In this document: in pieces, positions 24,682 to 34,275 of the stretch | Layout: the number at the start of each line of letters is the position of its first letter | Numbering within the stretch: the stretch's first letter is position 1 | IMG/VR virus record: IMGVR_UViG_3300044846_000637 | Location: 1 to 63,444 of that record | DNA length: 63,444 bases | Source: a virus | Strand: one strand, 5' to 3' | Program-made: the position numbers and the translations under genes | The notes under the pieces: model-generated | The model's input: the letters and a program-made list of their open reading frames with translations, nothing else | What the model was told of the DNA's origin: nothing | Database searches by the model: none

Positions 24682-26202
24682 TCATTGTTTGAGCCGCACA
24701 GCGTTAGGAGGCGGAGCACCGACAGATTCTACTGGCGCAGCGCTATTTATACCAATCCTTGCGGGATCGATGCTGTTATTCCTTGCTTTGGCCGCAAGTT
24801 TGTCTTCAAGCTCTTTGATTTTTGTAAGAGTCTTGGGTTTTGGATCGGATTGTGTACGGAGCACAGAGAGCATATCCAAGTCAGCTTTGACCCCCGGCAA
24901 GTTTTCAAACTTCTTAAGGAGTTCCATGTCAAGACCGGGCTTTCTACCTTCAGCGTTTTCTTGCACAAGCCTTTGTAGCAGGGCGGCATCTTTAACCTTG
25001 TCCCCCGTTTTTTGGAGGATGAACTGCTGTTCAATTGCGTTAAATGGGCGGTCTGCAATACGGGCTCTGTTAATTCTTTCTTGTGACTCGCGGTTTAGTC
25101 TTTCTGTTTCAATTCTTTGATTACGATCAGCTATAGACTGAGTAGTACTATCTTTAGACACAAGCTGTTGAGAAGCGGAGCGAACCTGATCACCTAACAA
25201 AGAATTCATGGATATGCCATGTTTATTGGCTGTATCTCTAGCTTCCTTCATGTAGGCTTCGTACTTACCCATGTTACCTTCAGCGTAGGCGCGTTTTGCT
25301 TCGTCAACCTTGTTGAGCGCATCAGCCTTAGCTTGCTGGAATTCAAGTTCTTTCATCCGCAAAGCTTGTTCTTGCTGCAACTGTTTAGTATCAGCGCCGG
25401 AGGACAGCTCAGAATAACCGCCGAGGATGGATGCCAGCGCGCTTCTACCCTGCTGGCCGCGAGAGTTCATTGCCGCTTGGCCAAGCAACTGCAAGATACC
25501 GGGCTTAGACTTTGCCAGCTCTTCTTTTTGAAGCGCCAGTTCAGCGCGTCGAGCAGCTTGCAGTTCCTCCAGCCGAGCCATTGCGCTCTGCCCAATTGGC
25601 TCTTTTAAAGCCCCAAGCATCTCTGGATTCTCTTTAATCAGACGCTGTTGACGTTTGAAATAATCTTCTTGCGTAGGGAGTGGTGTTTTTCTTTTGAGTT
25701 CTGCTTCTCGCATCAGTCGTGCGTAAACTTCTCTCTCGTCAGTTGGGAACTCGCCTTCCTTCTCAACCGCTTTATTAACCGAGCCAGCCTCTTGGAACGC
25801 AATGATGCCGCCCGAACGGTAACCGGGACGCAGAGAAGCCAGACCACCAGCGGCCATAGCCTGTGTTTGAGGTTGCGGCTGAGGAACGCCTTGAGGCACT
25901 GGAGCCGCCCCTTGCATGCCTTGCTGAGCCATTCGCTGCATGGCTTGCTGCTGCTGACCTTGCTTGAGAGCCATCACGCCAGCCTGCTGCTCAATCTGAT
26001 CTTTGACGGTGCCGCCGGGTGGTTGGCCAGCCTGCTCCATCTGCGCTCGTTCCATCTCACCCTTGCGGCGGTTCAGCTCACCAAGGGCAAGGTACGGAGG
26101 GACTTGCGGGTTCTGGCCGTTGGCGTACGCCGTCAACATTTGCATTACACGAGGATCGTTGGGCAGGCTCTTGAGCTTGTCTTGAATTTGAATCAGGTTC
26201 AT
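24682..26202 (-). CDS. Virion-associated coiled-coil protein, 506 aa
   Basis: No enzyme motif. The N-terminal 130 residues are Gln/Met-rich and helical; then GGLASLRPGYRSGGIIAFQE (about 118-137), a Gly-rich motif frequent in phage structural proteins and partly shared with the 376-aa protein at 27087. The rest is long charged helix (MKELEFQQAKADALNKVDEA). With the neighbouring large proteins it probably belongs to the internal ejection complex or tail. It is 9 nt upstream of the giant protein. Confidence 0.65.
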   Translation of the reverse strand: MNLIQIQDKLKSLPNDPRVMQMLTAYANGQNPQVPPYLALGELNRRKGEMERAQMEQAGQPPGGTVKDQIEQQAGVMALKQGQQQQAMQRMAQQGMQGAAPVPQGVPQPQPQTQAMAAGGLASLRPGYRSGGIIAFQEAGSVNKAVEKEGEFPTDEREVYARLMREAELKRKTPLPTQEDYFKRQQRLIKENPEMLGALKEPIGQSAMARLEELQAARRAELALQKEELAKSKPGILQLLGQAAMNSRGQQGRSALASILGGYSELSSGADTKQLQQEQALRMKELEFQQAKADALNKVDEAKRAYAEGNMGKYEAYMKEARDTANKHGISMNSLLGDQVRSASQQLVSKDSTTQSIADRNQRIETERLNRESQERINRARIADRPFNAIEQQFILQKTGDKVKDAALLQRLVQENAEGRKPGLDMELLKKFENLPGVKADLDMLSVLRTQSDPKPKTLTKIKELEDKLAAKARNNSIDPARIGINSAAPVESVGAPPPNAVRLKQ

Positions 26203-26207
26203 AACAA

Positions 26208-27077
26208 TTAGCCTTCAATGTTTAAACCGAGCGCCTTCAGCGCAGATTTCAGATCGCCAATGCCGGTGTCTTTCAGGAACTTATCCACCCCGCCGGTAGA
26301 GGCAAACAGCTGAGCGATGCCGGACAGCTGAGATGGCGTGTTGGTCACCGAGCCGGTGGGCAGGCCAGAGATCATGTCGCGTTGGAACTGCAACTGCTTG
26401 TAAGGGTAGTCGCGCTGCTGATTGAACTCAGCCAAATCCGCAGCAACGCCTTCGGAGGTGATGCCGCGCTGGATACCGCCGATGTCGGTCATCATCTTGG
26501 CCAAATCACGCCCCTGACCCTGCTCTGTGTTGAACTGGCCCATAGCTTTGTCGTACGCACTTGCGTAGCCTTGGCCAACAGTCTTGTTCATCTCTTGCAT
26601 CAGGTTGCGGTTGTTTTCCGCATTCATGATGGCTTGACGCCCACCACCAAAAGCACCTTGCTGCGTTAGCTTAGAGTTGCCCATCATGTTTGTGATGTCG
26701 TTCTGGCGGCGCAGCTCGGCCATCTGCGGATCAAGCACAGCCTGCAAGTACGGGTTCATGTACTGCTGTGCAATGCCGCCGCCACCAGAGGGTTGACCGT
26801 CCGCGCCAATGGTCGGCGCACCGGCACTTGAAAAGCTCTGACCTAGATTGCCGGGGAACGTCAGGTTGCCGATGCCCTGAAACACTTGGTTCTGGATGTC
26901 AGAAGAACCAGCGGTCAGTGGCCCCTTGTAGGCTTCATAATCTTTTCCGGCAAGTGCCTCGGCCTTGCCAAGGTAGCCCGTGATGTACGGAGAGGCCCAG
27001 TCAGCCAAACCCGCCGTGGAAGTTCCGCCACCCGCCGGGAGGGAGGAACCCAAAGTGCCTGTTGGAGTAGTTGCCAT
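26208..27077 (-). CDS. Putative internal virion protein, 289 aa
   Basis: N-terminus Gly/Thr/Ser-rich, middle Gln/Asn/Gly-rich helix (RRQNDITNMMGNSKLTQQGA). No known domain. Gene order between two other large late proteins, after the lysis genes, suggests a virion internal or ejection protein. Separated from its neighbours by 5 and 9 nt. Confidence 0.65.
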   Translation of the reverse strand: MATTPTGTLGSSLPAGGGTSTAGLADWASPYITGYLGKAEALAGKDYEAYKGPLTAGSSDIQNQVFQGIGNLTFPGNLGQSFSSAGAPTIGADGQPSGGGGIAQQYMNPYLQAVLDPQMAELRRQNDITNMMGNSKLTQQGAFGGGRQAIMNAENNRNLMQEMNKTVGQGYASAYDKAMGQFNTEQGQGRDLAKMMTDIGGIQRGITSEGVAADLAEFNQQRDYPYKQLQFQRDMISGLPTGSVTNTPSQLSGIAQLFASTGGVDKFLKDTGIGDLKSALKALGLNIEG

Positions 27078-27086
27078 TTTGTTTCC

Positions 27087-28217
27087 TTATGCCATTAAGT
27101 GGCGGTAGGCTTTAGAGTCTTTACCAACCCCAGCTTTTCTGTCGTCACGCAGGATGTCTTCACGCATTTTATCGAGTCTTTCGGCTCCTGCGTCAGTCGA
27201 TCCGTTACCTAAAGCTGCAACGCTGCGGGCGTCAAAGATGTACTCGCCACGCGCAACCTTTGCTGGCTGCCCACCATTAGACATTCCATTGGTAATAACC
27301 GCAGGGATACTGTCGGATACGCCATCGCCGGGACCTTGCAGTAAGCGAGAGATGCCACCACCAGCGGCCATCTTTGGGGTGTACCGGGTTGGCTCAAAGT
27401 AATTGATACCGCCTTGGCCGGAACGGTAGCCCGGAGCGCGTTGCTGCTGGGTGTAGGGCGTTTGTTTCTGCGTGGCTGTAAGTCCGGGGATCACTGTACT
27501 CTGACCGCCGCCACCACCGCCGCCGCTTTTGTTCATAGCCAGAAGAGCAAGCAACAGGGGGAGCAGAGAGCCAAGACCTTTTTCATCCGTCTTTGCGGGG
27601 GTGGTAGGCTTTGCAGGGGTAGTAGGTTTTGCGGGGGTGGCGGGTTTAACGTCGATACCAGCGTCTTTTTTAACCTGTTCACCTGTTTTTGCAGTGTGGC
27701 TTGGTGCCTTATCGGGCGTATAAGTTTTTCCATCTGGCGTGGTCCATGTACCCGTCTTTTTATCGTACGTATACCCGTTCATTGACCCCGTGTTTGTGCC
27801 CGACGTTTTATCTAGAGGCCCAGAAAGCGGGCCATTTGGGTCGCGAATGAACTCGTTGGTTTCTTCGTCGTAATACCCGCGATTACCACTGTCTACCGCA
27901 GCTATGTCCTCAAACGAGCCAAGGTCAGCAAGACTACCAAAGTCAGTATCCATGCCCCCACGGTCCATATTGCCGAAGTCTAGATTCTCAAGGCCAGCAA
28001 GGTCCAAGTTTTCAAGACCCCCGAGGTCCATACCACCAAAGTCCATATTGCCAAAATCTAGATTTTCGAGGCCACTGAGGTCTAGGTTTTCAAGACCACC
28101 AAGGTCCATGCCCCCAAGGTCCATGTTGCCAAAATCCATGTTCTCGATGCCACCAAAGTCCATGCCTCCGGGGTCCATATTGGCGAAGCTGTCAAGGTCG
28201 TAATCAGAATAGTCCAT
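27087..28217 (-). CDS. Repeat-rich virion protein (MDxGG/ENLD repeats)
   Basis: 376 aa in four parts. Residues 1-100 consist of short repeats of type MD[FL]GG and LENLD[FL]; a 26-residue super-unit occurs about two and a half times, also visible in the DNA (about 27955-28160). A linker follows with three PAKPTTPAK-like units, then a GGGGGG stretch. The C-terminus (GPGDGVSDSIPAVI, ARGEYIFDARSVAALGNGST) is a conserved phage structural motif. The repeat could fold as a pentapeptide-like beta helix or stay flexible. Probably part of the ejection or tail machinery. Confidence 0.7.
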   Translation of the reverse strand: MDYSDYDLDSFANMDPGGMDFGGIENMDFGNMDLGGMDLGGLENLDLSGLENLDFGNMDFGGMDLGGLENLDLAGLENLDFGNMDRGGMDTDFGSLADLGSFEDIAAVDSGNRGYYDEETNEFIRDPNGPLSGPLDKTSGTNTGSMNGYTYDKKTGTWTTPDGKTYTPDKAPSHTAKTGEQVKKDAGIDVKPATPAKPTTPAKPTTPAKTDEKGLGSLLPLLLALLAMNKSGGGGGGGQSTVIPGLTATQKQTPYTQQQRAPGYRSGQGGINYFEPTRYTPKMAAGGGISRLLQGPGDGVSDSIPAVITNGMSNGGQPAKVARGEYIFDARSVAALGNGSTDAGAERLDKMREDILRDDRKAGVGKDSKAYRHLMA

Positions 28218-28235
28218 GGCGTTTCCTTTTGTTCG

Positions 28236-30767
28236 TTACCGGGCGGCACCAGCTAATGTGGTTGCCAACTTGATTGGGTTTACTTTTTGGCCCTGCGCCA
28301 GTGGCAGTGCGATACCTGTGGCGAAGTTTAACTGTTGGGGCGTCAAATTCAAACCCTTTGTTACCTCCCCAAGACCGTAGTTGGTCAGGCCGCTGAGCAC
28401 GCCTTGGCCGAGCAGGTCTCCAAAGTCTCCGCCTTGCAGCAAGCCTTTGACCATTCCGGTCCCCGCGCCGGTTAATGCCCTGCCAGCGCCGGAAGCTGCA
28501 TCCAACCCTATATTTGGCATCAAGGAACCAATCCCCGAACTAATAACGGGGGAGATAGCGCCGCCAAGGAAGCCCTTCTCAAACTGCCCACCGCCGAGTG
28601 TAGTAAGACCCCCGCTTATGATGCCCTGAGTCAAGGCTTGGTTCAGCAATGTTGGGGCAATGGCCGCTGTGGCACCAGAAGCTGCAACCGCCGCACCGGG
28701 CAGCATTCCGCTCAGAGCAGCCCCTACACCGGGCAGAATAAATGGAAGCACCATGGCGATCATTGGCAAGGCATCTTGCAAGGCAGCACCAAGTCCAGCC
28801 TTTTGTTTAGAGGCTATCAGCACAGGGGTTCCGTCTTTGGCAAACTGCACGGTCAGGAAGTTTTTCTTTTTATTCATCCCACCGCTGCTAGATTGATAGG
28901 CAAGCTCATGCGTGGTGTCGGTCAGCTCCTCGCCTGTTTTCTTGTTGACAACAACGGTGCCAAGCTTCTCTTGATACTTTCCGTCTTTAAGCGTCGCTGC
29001 CTCTTGTTCAGAAAGGGGTTTAAACGCACTGTAGGAATTCTCCCCGTCACCTTCCGTCACGTACTTGCCGTAAGTGGTCTTTACTTGATCATCTGGAACC
29101 CGCACCCAGCCACGATTGGTTCCCTCTTCACCATCATAATAATTATAACCATTAGCACCTAAATCTTTAAGCTCAGTTCCATCAACCGTCATGTATTTAG
29201 CAACCGCAGTAGTAGTTCCAAACTTATCTTTCTCGCCCAAGTCCGCAAGACTTTTAACACCCTTGTCCGTAAGAATTTTGGTCATGACTTGTGGGTCGGC
29301 AAAAACGCCTTTGTAGTACTGACCACCAAGAACATTGCGCTGCTGCTCAATCTGACTGAGGATTCTTTCTTGTGGCGGTCTGTTCAGCTCATCCAGCGCT
29401 GGCTGCAACTTGTCCCCAAGCTTTTCTTTCAAAAACGGGTTCTGCAAAGAGGCTGTGAGAAACGCTTTGGTCTGCTCATCACTGCGGTTGGGGTCTGCCA
29501 ACAGCTTTTTGTAGTCAGCCTCGTAGTTTCTGGCGGGGTCTAGGTCTGCTTTCAGTTTTTTTGCATCGTAGTCTGCGGCCTTGGCCAAGTCCTCATCAGT
29601 GAAGCCGTACTGCTTCTGAAGAGCCAGAGACCGTTCAATCCTATCGGCGTCGGTCTTAACATTCTCGGCTCCAAGAACGCTGTCAACAATCTTGTTTGTT
29701 GTGTCGTCGTAGCTCTTGTCGATGGCGTCAAACACCTTCTGGTTTGTGCCCGTCAGTTCTGCTAACTTTTTGGCGTCGTAGCCGTAGTCGCGGCCAAACT
29801 TTACCGACTGGCGAGCCTCGTCAAAAGAGAGCTTGCCGTCTGCAAGGATGTTGGCTATTCCAGTTTTGGCATAGTCGGCAAAACCAGTTTTGTACGTGTT
29901 GAACACGTCATCGCCCAAAGTCCTCTTCATGGCCGCTTCGCTTAGGCCGGAGTCGTTGGCGTATTTAAACCCAGAGAGAATTCCAGACGTGTTTAAATCT
30001 GCCCTGCCTTCACCGGAGCCGTGCTTTGCATAATGCGCCTCGGCAAACTGTTGCGGAGATATGCCCATTGAATTTTTGGCGTATTCAGCCGCAACATCTG
30101 GGTTTTGATTGAAGTAGGCGGGCGCATCACTGCCAATGCCAAACGCTTTGTTAGTTTGAGCGACAGCCGCAGGTGAGGTATCTGTCAGAAAGTCCGTAAC
30201 GTAGGTGCTGTACTGGTCTTGCGGGTTTTTTGTTACGTAGTCGGCAACAGCGGTCTGAAAGTTTCTGTTGAATGCTTCTGGTGTTGAGTCACCCCTTTGG
30301 AGTGATTGAACCCAACCGTCATACCCAGCTTGATCTACGTTTGAAGCCTCTGTGCCTATGCCTGTGCGGCCAATACCTGCGTAAGCATCTTTGACCATTT
30401 GCTCAAAATTAGGCGCAGACCCAGTAATCACTCCTGTGGACATCGCTTGATTTACCATCTCCGGCGATATGCCATAGCTTCGAGCAGCGGTGACGGCATC
30501 ATTGTAGGGAATGGTTCCGCCAGCCTGAGCTGCCGCTTCTCGCGCAAGTTGGTTGACTTGATCTTGCGTATACGTGGGTGCAGCTCTTTGCTCCTTAGAG
30601 CCAAAATCTCGGTAGTGCGTAGCAGCAAACTGCTCGGGCGTAAAGTTGACGGTGTTAGCTAGATTGGGGTCACTAGCACGGTTGGCGTAAGCAGTCGCAA
30701 CATCTGGGTTCGCTTGGAAGTAAGCTGGCTGCGATGGGGTGAGTTGCGTTGTTGGTGCTGTAGCCAT
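28236..30767 (-). CDS. Large putative ejection protein with YFQANPDVA repeats, 843 aa
   Basis: Two copies of a repeat occur near the N-terminus and around residue 220: YFxxNPDVAxxYA then FAxxHYxxxGSxExR. The middle is Asp/Lys/Tyr-rich helical. Near residues 680-780 lies a hydrophobic Gly/Ala-rich stretch (MIAMVLPFILPGVGAALSGM and following) that could insert in membranes. Together with the gene neighbours this fits an internal virion protein that helps DNA cross the cell envelope. No enzyme motif seen. Confidence 0.65.
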   Translation of the reverse strand: MATAPTTQLTPSQPAYFQANPDVATAYANRASDPNLANTVNFTPEQFAATHYRDFGSKEQRAAPTYTQDQVNQLAREAAAQAGGTIPYNDAVTAARSYGISPEMVNQAMSTGVITGSAPNFEQMVKDAYAGIGRTGIGTEASNVDQAGYDGWVQSLQRGDSTPEAFNRNFQTAVADYVTKNPQDQYSTYVTDFLTDTSPAAVAQTNKAFGIGSDAPAYFNQNPDVAAEYAKNSMGISPQQFAEAHYAKHGSGEGRADLNTSGILSGFKYANDSGLSEAAMKRTLGDDVFNTYKTGFADYAKTGIANILADGKLSFDEARQSVKFGRDYGYDAKKLAELTGTNQKVFDAIDKSYDDTTNKIVDSVLGAENVKTDADRIERSLALQKQYGFTDEDLAKAADYDAKKLKADLDPARNYEADYKKLLADPNRSDEQTKAFLTASLQNPFLKEKLGDKLQPALDELNRPPQERILSQIEQQRNVLGGQYYKGVFADPQVMTKILTDKGVKSLADLGEKDKFGTTTAVAKYMTVDGTELKDLGANGYNYYDGEEGTNRGWVRVPDDQVKTTYGKYVTEGDGENSYSAFKPLSEQEAATLKDGKYQEKLGTVVVNKKTGEELTDTTHELAYQSSSGGMNKKKNFLTVQFAKDGTPVLIASKQKAGLGAALQDALPMIAMVLPFILPGVGAALSGMLPGAAVAASGATAAIAPTLLNQALTQGIISGGLTTLGGGQFEKGFLGGAISPVISSGIGSLMPNIGLDAASGAGRALTGAGTGMVKGLLQGGDFGDLLGQGVLSGLTNYGLGEVTKGLNLTPQQLNFATGIALPLAQGQKVNPIKLATTLAGAAR

Positions 30768-30776
30768 AATTTTTCC

Positions 30777-31127
30777 TTACCCAACTTTCCAGTTTGTACC
30801 GTCAGAATATACGGGTACGGCAACAGCCCCGCCAGTAACAACGGTTGCCCCAAATGTTGGAAGTAATGCGTCCGTTACAAACGATCTTGCCCCAACTCCC
30901 GCAGTCGCTGCGCTGGGCAGTGTAGATACGGTGTAGTTGGTCAGAGCGGGCAGAATATCCGATACCTGCAACTGATTAAAAGTTGCGTCGATACGGTTGA
31001 AGTACAAGCGCAGCACGTTGTTAAGCTGATCCTGATACTGGCGGTCGTAATCCTGCGTGGCCAGCGGCAAGTTGGGTGCAATTGGCTGCCCCAGAACAAA
31101 CTCAGAAATCACTACTTTCATACTCAT
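30777..31127 (-). CDS. Small tail/virion protein, 116 aa
   Basis: The start lies in an ATGA overlap with the 731-aa gene upstream. The N-terminal half is helical (QDYDRQYQDQLNNVLRLYFN), the end (AVPVYSDGTNWKVG) is typical of fibre or tail proteins, where an SDGTNW end closes a trimer. Likely a minor tail component. Confidence 0.65.
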   Translation of the reverse strand: MSMKVVISEFVLGQPIAPNLPLATQDYDRQYQDQLNNVLRLYFNRIDATFNQLQVSDILPALTNYTVSTLPSAATAGVGARSFVTDALLPTFGATVVTGGAVAVPVYSDGTNWKVG

Positions 31128-33319
31128 CTCCTCCCATCAGATTTGATGTCGATTCGAGGAGCGCCAAGCTGCCACGCTGTGCCAAGGCGGTCGGACTCAA
31201 CCTTAAAAATGATCTGGCGTCCGCGAACCCGGATGTATACCTGCCCCGTGAACTCCTCAATTGGAGCTGTGGCAATGCGTTGGATTGCCGCACTGCTGGT
31301 TCCATTGGTGGACAACGGGCTGTTGAACCCTGAGCCGGAATTTTGCATTGGAAGCAGCGTCATGGTGCATTGAGGAGTAACACTTCCAGTGGAATTGCGG
31401 AAGGTCAAGTCAGGGATAACACGCCAGATAAAGCCAAAGTTGTGGCCATCGTCAATATCAAACTCAGACGAGCTAATAGATGCCGCAATAGCAGTAGGAG
31501 TGCTGGTCTCATTGTTGTCGTTGCCTTGCTCATGGTTGACCAAGTTGTAGCTGTATGTGGCAGCCAACGGGTAGTCGCGCAGGCCAGAGTCCAGCCATGC
31601 CGTGCGGCCCATCGTCCCGTAGTACCAGATGTCCTCGGCGTAGTTGTAAACGACATACCTGTTCACCACCGTGCTTCCAGCAGAGCAGTAGAACCACCAG
31701 ACCTCATTGAAGCCCTCGTTGGTCCCTGCAAACACCTGTTGGTATTGCGATGCGTTGATGTCGCTGAAAATGTACTGGCGCAGATCGCAACGCAGGGTCT
31801 GGACTCGACCGTCATACTTGTAGAACTTGTCCACACCCATCCAGTAAACAATCCCGGAAGCCGTTGCTGCGCCGTTGGGGCTTGCAATAGATAGGTTATC
31901 CCCCAGTAACTCGCTTCGCCAAACAACGGGAGCGCCAACGTATTGCAAAGAATAAATGGCGGAGTCCGACCACACCACAATTTCTTGACGGGTTTGCAAA
32001 CAAGTTACCAGCTCAGAGCCGTGAGAGAACTGAATGCTGCCAGCTTGATTGGTGGCGGCAGGAAGCCAGTTGACCGCGCTCTCCTGATCTGACCAGCGAA
32101 TTAGCATAGGGCTTTGAATTACGGAGCCGTAGTCGTTACAGCCGAACGCAAAAACAAAGCGGTTGATGTCCGACACGAAGGTGAACTTCTGCACCGTAGG
32201 TACGCTGGATGCGCCGTTTAAATATTGCAGGGGCACTCCGCGAGTAGTCACCTCGGTCGTGGCGTCCCAGTAGTAGATGCCGCCATCACGCGGAGCAAAA
32301 ATCAAATCTTCGCCAAAGTTGGATTGACTCCAAAGACGCAAGTTGCCTAAGACAGTAACTCCAGTACCCCAAGCTCCAGACCCCCATGCACCCGCTCCCC
32401 AGCCTACAGATGGAACTTGAATTTCTGGCCCTACGTTAATCTGGTACTGCGCGGTAACTGTGCCGCCACCCGGAGAGCCTGATACGTCCGTGGCATTAGC
32501 TGTCGCTGCAACGGTGATGGTGTAGGTGTCGGGGTTAGGGCTAATATCCGTTACCGTAACTTGGTACTGTCTGTTAAGAACGCCAGCGGTGATGTTGCCA
32601 CCCAAGCCCGTAGCGCCACTAAACGTCACAAAGTCGCCGGTAACGCAGCCGTGATCAACATGGGTCACCTCTATGACGGAGGAGCCAAGAGTTGCTTCAA
32701 AAGGATTGGTAAGTACAAAATTAAACTTTGTGTACGTTGCCGACACAGTGCCCCCGCCGCCAGTTACGGTAGAGGTTGCTGAGGTAAAGACAGTGATTGT
32801 GTAGTCATCAACCCCGACAACCGTTACCTTGTGATTGGTATTGAGCGCCTCTGCTGGGATGCCGCCAACCGCAACAGCGCCAGAAAATGTAGCAACATCC
32901 CCGGTAGTTAGCCCGTGGGCGGTGTCGTTTACATTAATGACCGCCGAGCCAGACGTGGTATCAAATGGGTTGGTCAGCGTTACAGGCAACTCGGTGTAGG
33001 AGCGCAGTGGCGTGATGTCGTTATATAAACCGCCACGCTCAATGTAAAACTTCAGGCTCGTACCAACGCCGACGAGGTTTTCGCGGCCAAGAGTGACCCA
33101 ATTCCACAAAGACCTGCAAACACCAAGAAACGTGTTGGAGGAAATGCGCTGCCAGCCGCCAATCTTCTCTGGCGTTCCAGAGCGAAACCGCACCTTCTCG
33201 GACTCGTACCATCCGCCAACAGCCTGCGTAGATGAGCCTACCGGGCCAAGGGCTTCCGATGCGTAGCGGGTTTGCTCTCGGCTTACGCCGGGTCTGAACA
33301 GGAGTTTTTTAAGCGGCAT
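31124..33319 (-). CDS. Tail stabilisation-type protein with internal duplication, 731 aa
   Basis: ATG 33319 preferred to TTG 33325. The N-terminus (LLFRPGVSREQTRYASEALG, GWYESEKVRFRSGTPEKIGG) and the WSDSAIYSLQYVG region resemble P22 gp10-like packaged-DNA stabilisation or hub proteins. Residues about 113-295 hold two tandem copies of a roughly 90-residue beta domain (LTNPF-(D/E)-x-T, HGLTTGDVATFSGA / HGCVTGDFVTFSGA, DxYTITV). The rest looks beta-propeller-like. It probably caps the portal/tail and the inserted domains may bind fibres. Confidence 0.75.
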   Translation of the reverse strand: MPLKKLLFRPGVSREQTRYASEALGPVGSSTQAVGGWYESEKVRFRSGTPEKIGGWQRISSNTFLGVCRSLWNWVTLGRENLVGVGTSLKFYIERGGLYNDITPLRSYTELPVTLTNPFDTTSGSAVINVNDTAHGLTTGDVATFSGAVAVGGIPAEALNTNHKVTVVGVDDYTITVFTSATSTVTGGGGTVSATYTKFNFVLTNPFEATLGSSVIEVTHVDHGCVTGDFVTFSGATGLGGNITAGVLNRQYQVTVTDISPNPDTYTITVAATANATDVSGSPGGGTVTAQYQINVGPEIQVPSVGWGAGAWGSGAWGTGVTVLGNLRLWSQSNFGEDLIFAPRDGGIYYWDATTEVTTRGVPLQYLNGASSVPTVQKFTFVSDINRFVFAFGCNDYGSVIQSPMLIRWSDQESAVNWLPAATNQAGSIQFSHGSELVTCLQTRQEIVVWSDSAIYSLQYVGAPVVWRSELLGDNLSIASPNGAATASGIVYWMGVDKFYKYDGRVQTLRCDLRQYIFSDINASQYQQVFAGTNEGFNEVWWFYCSAGSTVVNRYVVYNYAEDIWYYGTMGRTAWLDSGLRDYPLAATYSYNLVNHEQGNDNNETSTPTAIAASISSSEFDIDDGHNFGFIWRVIPDLTFRNSTGSVTPQCTMTLLPMQNSGSGFNSPLSTNGTSSAAIQRIATAPIEEFTGQVYIRVRGRQIIFKVESDRLGTAWQLGAPRIDIKSDGRR

Positions 33320-33328
33320 GGGCAACCT

Positions 33329-33766
33329 TTACTTGCTGGCAACGCCTTTGGTTTTCTCAAAAGACCTCATCCCAGCGATGCCCAATATGCCTGATAGTAT
33401 CACCCAAAGCTGGTCGGCGTCCAGTACGGGAGGAGGCTCCAACCCCGCAGGAATCCACCCTGTAGCCTGTGCCCACTTCCAACCCCACTGGAACAGTGGA
33501 TAGGCCAAGAACTGGTAACCCATAGCCGCAACGCCGATCCAGCCGATGGCGGGACGCCAGCCAGAAACAAACACGCTGGAGCTTGCAGCCTCGATCTTGT
33601 TGACCTCAATCTGGGCAAGGTCGGTGGCTTGGTCGATGCGCTTTTCCTCAAGGTCCAGCTTGCGCTGCTCGACTTCCATTTCCAGACGTTCTTTGTCGGT
33701 GGTGATCAGGTCGTCGGCAACCTTGCCCACAGCTTCAATGATTGATCCAACGCCAAGTAAGTTCAT
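33329..33766 (-). CDS. Holin, GTA_holin_3TM type
   Basis: 145 aa from ATG 33766, which overlaps the muramidase stop by four bases; the upstream extension to 33835 is rejected. A charged coiled region (KERLEMEVEQRKLDLEEKRI) precedes SGWRPAIGWIGVAAMGYQF, a Trp-rich segment, and DQLWVILSGILGIAGMRS, the three-span pattern of the 3TM holin family. It forms lesions in the inner membrane at the end of infection so that the muramidase can act. Confidence 0.88.
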   Translation of the reverse strand: MNLLGVGSIIEAVGKVADDLITTDKERLEMEVEQRKLDLEEKRIDQATDLAQIEVNKIEAASSSVFVSGWRPAIGWIGVAAMGYQFLAYPLFQWGWKWAQATGWIPAGLEPPPVLDADQLWVILSGILGIAGMRSFEKTKGVASK

Positions 33767-34275
33767 TTCAGCCCTTTCAGTGTGCGGTTCAGCCAACCCT
33801 TGAGGAACTTGACCTGCACGGGGTTCTTGTTGCAAATCTCAACGTACCGGGCGATCTTTGCCAAGGCGTACTGCTCCTTGAACCGTTGGCCGTCAGGTAT
33901 CTGGTTTAAACGCTCCACGGTCTTGGCTCCAATACCACCATCAGGGGTAGCACCAACCACAAGCTGCGCCAGCTTGACGGCCATGCTCATGCCAGCGTTT
34001 ACACCAAAGTTGAAGATGGTGTTGGCCACGTCTTGGTTGTTGATCTCGTTGCCGCGCATCTTGTCCCAGAACTCGGCACGGTAGAAATCACGCACCATAG
34101 GGGTAGCGGCTCCAAGTTCATTCTTGTCCACCAGCACCCATCCGGGCCACTGCGGGTTCTTGTTCCGGGCAATGCCAGCGTAGGTCATGCCGCCCGTATC
34201 ACCGGGGACATCGTGGAGGACGTAGCCGCCCTCGTCAACCATCATCAGCTCAAAGGCGGGTTCAAACTGTGCCAT
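33763..34275 (-). CDS. Endolysin, GH108 N-acetylmuramidase
   Basis: 170 aa from ATG 34275 (TGATG overlap with the upstream stop; a GTG at 34278 is possible). Catalytic Glu is E15 in VDEGGYVLHDVPGDTGGMTY, the hallmark of GH108; the C-terminal half (VANTIFNFGVNAG, LKGWLNRT) matches the PG_binding_3 domain. No signal peptide is seen, so export depends on the holin next to it. It cleaves the glycan backbone of murein at lysis. Confidence 0.92.
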   Translation of the reverse strand: MAQFEPAFELMMVDEGGYVLHDVPGDTGGMTYAGIARNKNPQWPGWVLVDKNELGAATPMVRDFYRAEFWDKMRGNEINNQDVANTIFNFGVNAGMSMAVKLAQLVVGATPDGGIGAKTVERLNQIPDGQRFKEQYALAKIARYVEICNKNPVQVKFLKGWLNRTLKGLK

